A stretch of 57,301 bases of DNA from a virus. The translations under genes and the position numbers were made by a program. The stretch lies in the IMG/VR virus record IMGVR_UViG_3300043496_000172, positions 1 through 57,301 of that record. One strand, 5' to 3'. The notes beneath the pieces are model-generated. The model worked only from the letters and a program-made list of their open reading frames with translations, made no database searches and was not told where the DNA came from. Below are positions 56,126 to 57,301 of the stretch, piece after piece (positions within the stretch are counted from its first letter, which is position 1; each line of letters begins with the position of its first letter).

Positions 56126-56470
56126 GGACTCAGGACACAGGCAGCCAGGACTCAGGACACAGCGCACCTGGCCTGGAATCAAGATCATGACGCGAACATG
56201 ACGCGAATGCTGTCATGAAACCGAAAGTTCTTCCTTTACCGTATACATACTTGATCTTGATTCCTCTTTTCTATACCCCTTTTTCCTAACTCTCAGAGAC
56301 ACAACTGTCATAAATACTAAAAAAAAAACATCAAACCTGGACAAATTGGTACAGGATTCGGACATTTCGAGTGACACTTCGATGACACTTAAACTGTCAC
56401 TGTCCTGGCGAGTGACGCGAACCAGTGACACTTCAGGGTCAAGTAGCCGCGAAACCGTCGCGAACTTTGT
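56116..56470 (+). other. candidate replication origin: iterons and AT-rich segment
   Basis: No credible gene. Direct repeats: AGGACTCAGGACACAG at 56125 and 56147; tandem CATGACGCGAA at 56186 and 56197; TGACACTT at 56372, 56383 and 56426, with GTGACGCGAA at 56412. An AT-rich stretch (56221-56345) with a run of ten A lies between. This is the classical iteron plus unwinding-element layout, in a genome otherwise GC-rich. Not proven; a packaging or regulatory site is also possible. Confidence 0.55.
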
Positions 56471-56788
56471 CTACTGCTCCGACATCCGGGCCTCGAACTC
56501 GGCCAAAGCTGTCATCGCCTGCGTAACCGCGTGACGTTTCGGGTCTTCCGGCGACAGTTCAGCACTCGTGAGAGATTGATCGAGGCGATACAGCTTCGCG
56601 AGCCGGTCGAGGACGCGGATTCCGGCTTCGATGAACCGGGGGTCAGGTTTCACACTGCCGTCAACATGAGGTTGACACTGGTTCCAGATCTGCTCCAGCC
56701 GCTGAACCAGCAGCGCCCGGACCATCGGCTGAGACCGGGTGACTTCTTCCTCGCCGATTCCGAGGTCGGTCTGCTCCAGGTCTCGCAT
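56471..56788 (-). CDS. putative terminase small subunit
   Basis: The 105-residue helical protein contains PRFIEAGIRVLDRLAKLYRL, very like the LxxLELRARLLGL helix of actinophage TerS, with a charged C-terminal helix (TQAMTALAEFEARMSEQ). TerS recognises the packaging site and regulates TerL. It lies next to the repeat-rich terminus but 12 kb from terL on the same strand. The match rests on this helix and on position only. Confidence 0.6.
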   Translation of the reverse strand: MRDLEQTDLGIGEEEVTRSQPMVRALLVQRLEQIWNQCQPHVDGSVKPDPRFIEAGIRVLDRLAKLYRLDQSLTSAELSPEDPKRHAVTQAMTALAEFEARMSEQ

Positions 56789-56799
56789 CAGGACTCCTG

Positions 56800-57301
56800 T
56801 AGAAGATGCATATCAACATGCAGTCGTATCCGGGGATGCTCCAGGATTCATGAATCCTGATTCAGGCTAACGGTTAGCCTGTCCCTGAATCAAGACATCG
56901 AAGGGGAGCACTGATACAGGTTAGGTTCACGCACCAGGGCTACAGCTATGCGGTTGCTTGGATCGGTTTCGGTTCGGTTTGCCTGTTGCCTGCGGCTTTT
57001 CCTGTTTCAGGGCTCTTGTGAGCTTTGTCCGTTTCAGGAGACATGACTCATAGGTGGGGGATCATGACTCATGATCGTTGATCTTGATGATCAAGATCGT
57101 TGATCATGGATGAGTGATCATGAGTAGTTGATCATGATCATGAGCCTGAATGGAGCGCTCGCTCCAGGATTCAGGGCAGGGTGCGGCCTCGGAATCCATG
57201 CTACACCCCCCCCTGGGGATGTGCCAGGAGGGGGGAGAGGTGGTGGGGAGGTTGATTGGGGCTACCTGAGGGGACGGGGGCGGATGGGTCAACGGTTCTG
57301 C
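56800..57301 (+). other. repeat-rich terminus, possible packaging (cos/pac) region
   Basis: About 500 bp without a credible gene. It contains the perfect palindrome AGGATTCATGAATCCT (56843-56858), the hyphenated GGCTAAC-G-GTTAGCC (56865-56879), a two-tier hairpin (57145-57175), nine GATC sites in 80 bp (57060-57139) and a G-rich run (57222-57260). Such density suits terminase binding, origin or end structures. No overhang can be read from the sequence. Confidence 0.55.

Noticed and set aside
56213-56431. 72-codon leftward frame in the AT-rich repeat region
   Set aside because: It runs through the iteron-like repeats and A tract, has no start signal and an implausible composition.
57104-57292. 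62-codon leftward frame at the right end
   Set aside because: It crosses the GATC cluster and G-rich tract, and its His/Pro/Ser content follows from those repeats.
1-57301. Integrase, excisionase or attachment site indicating a temperate phage
   Set aside because: No tyrosine or serine recombinase signature was found, so the HTH proteins alone do not support lysogeny.

Overview
The window reads as an essentially complete genome of a tailed phage (siphovirus type) of a high-GC actinobacterium, most likely Streptomyces or a relative. Reasons: densely packed genes with GTGA, ATGA and TAATG overlaps; a terminase, portal, MuF, protease, capsid, connector, tape-measure and minor-tail series; a DUF1906 endolysin; a DUF2637 membrane protein; a Cas4-type nuclease; and no rRNA or bacterial housekeeping block. 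I see no integrase and no clear lysogeny module, so a lytic life style is the default reading.

Layout. (1) 1-7.9 kb, rightward: small early or accessory genes, including helix-turn-helix proteins, a protein with a RAMP-like glycine loop, a DUF6197-like protein and a RusA-type resolvase. (2) 8.3-44.6 kb, leftward: the late block. From its start at 44.6 kb it holds TerL (with an intein), a membrane protein, portal, MuF protein, maturation protease, a 2027-residue Ala/Lys-rich protein, major capsid protein, connectors, tail chaperones, tape measure and minor tail proteins. It ends in a sugar cassette (four putative glycosyltransferases, an epimerase and a methyltransferase), then MazG and a two-helix membrane protein. 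(3) 44.7-54.2 kb, rightward: a ribosomal protein bL28 homologue, an odd tRNA, a lipoprotein, a Cas4-like nuclease, an SSB-like protein, a primase-polymerase/SF3 helicase, two ParB-like proteins, an endolysin and a secreted beta-helix protein. (4) 54.3-56.8 kb, leftward: DUF2637 membrane protein, small proteins, an XRE regulator and a probable TerS. The last 500 bp hold palindromes and a GATC cluster and probably include the packaging or terminus region.

Two themes run through the genome. First, promoters of one type (TTGYNN, 17-18 bp, TAC(A/G)GT) recur. Several carry a CCCCWGGGG palindrome or G-rich repeat, and one pair sits in a 69-bp perfect inverted repeat at the two ends. Second, five long gene-free gaps are strongly C-rich and G-poor on the + strand whatever the direction of the neighbouring genes.

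The most striking finding is in terL. A canonical splicing intein interrupts the ATPase just after Walker B, and a complete HNH homing-endonuclease gene lies inside the intein in a different reading frame of the same strand, so about 500 bp are double-coding. The phage-borne bL28 gene next to a tRNA with an abnormal anticodon arm is the second. All calls rest on reading the sequence by eye; no searches or structure predictions were run.
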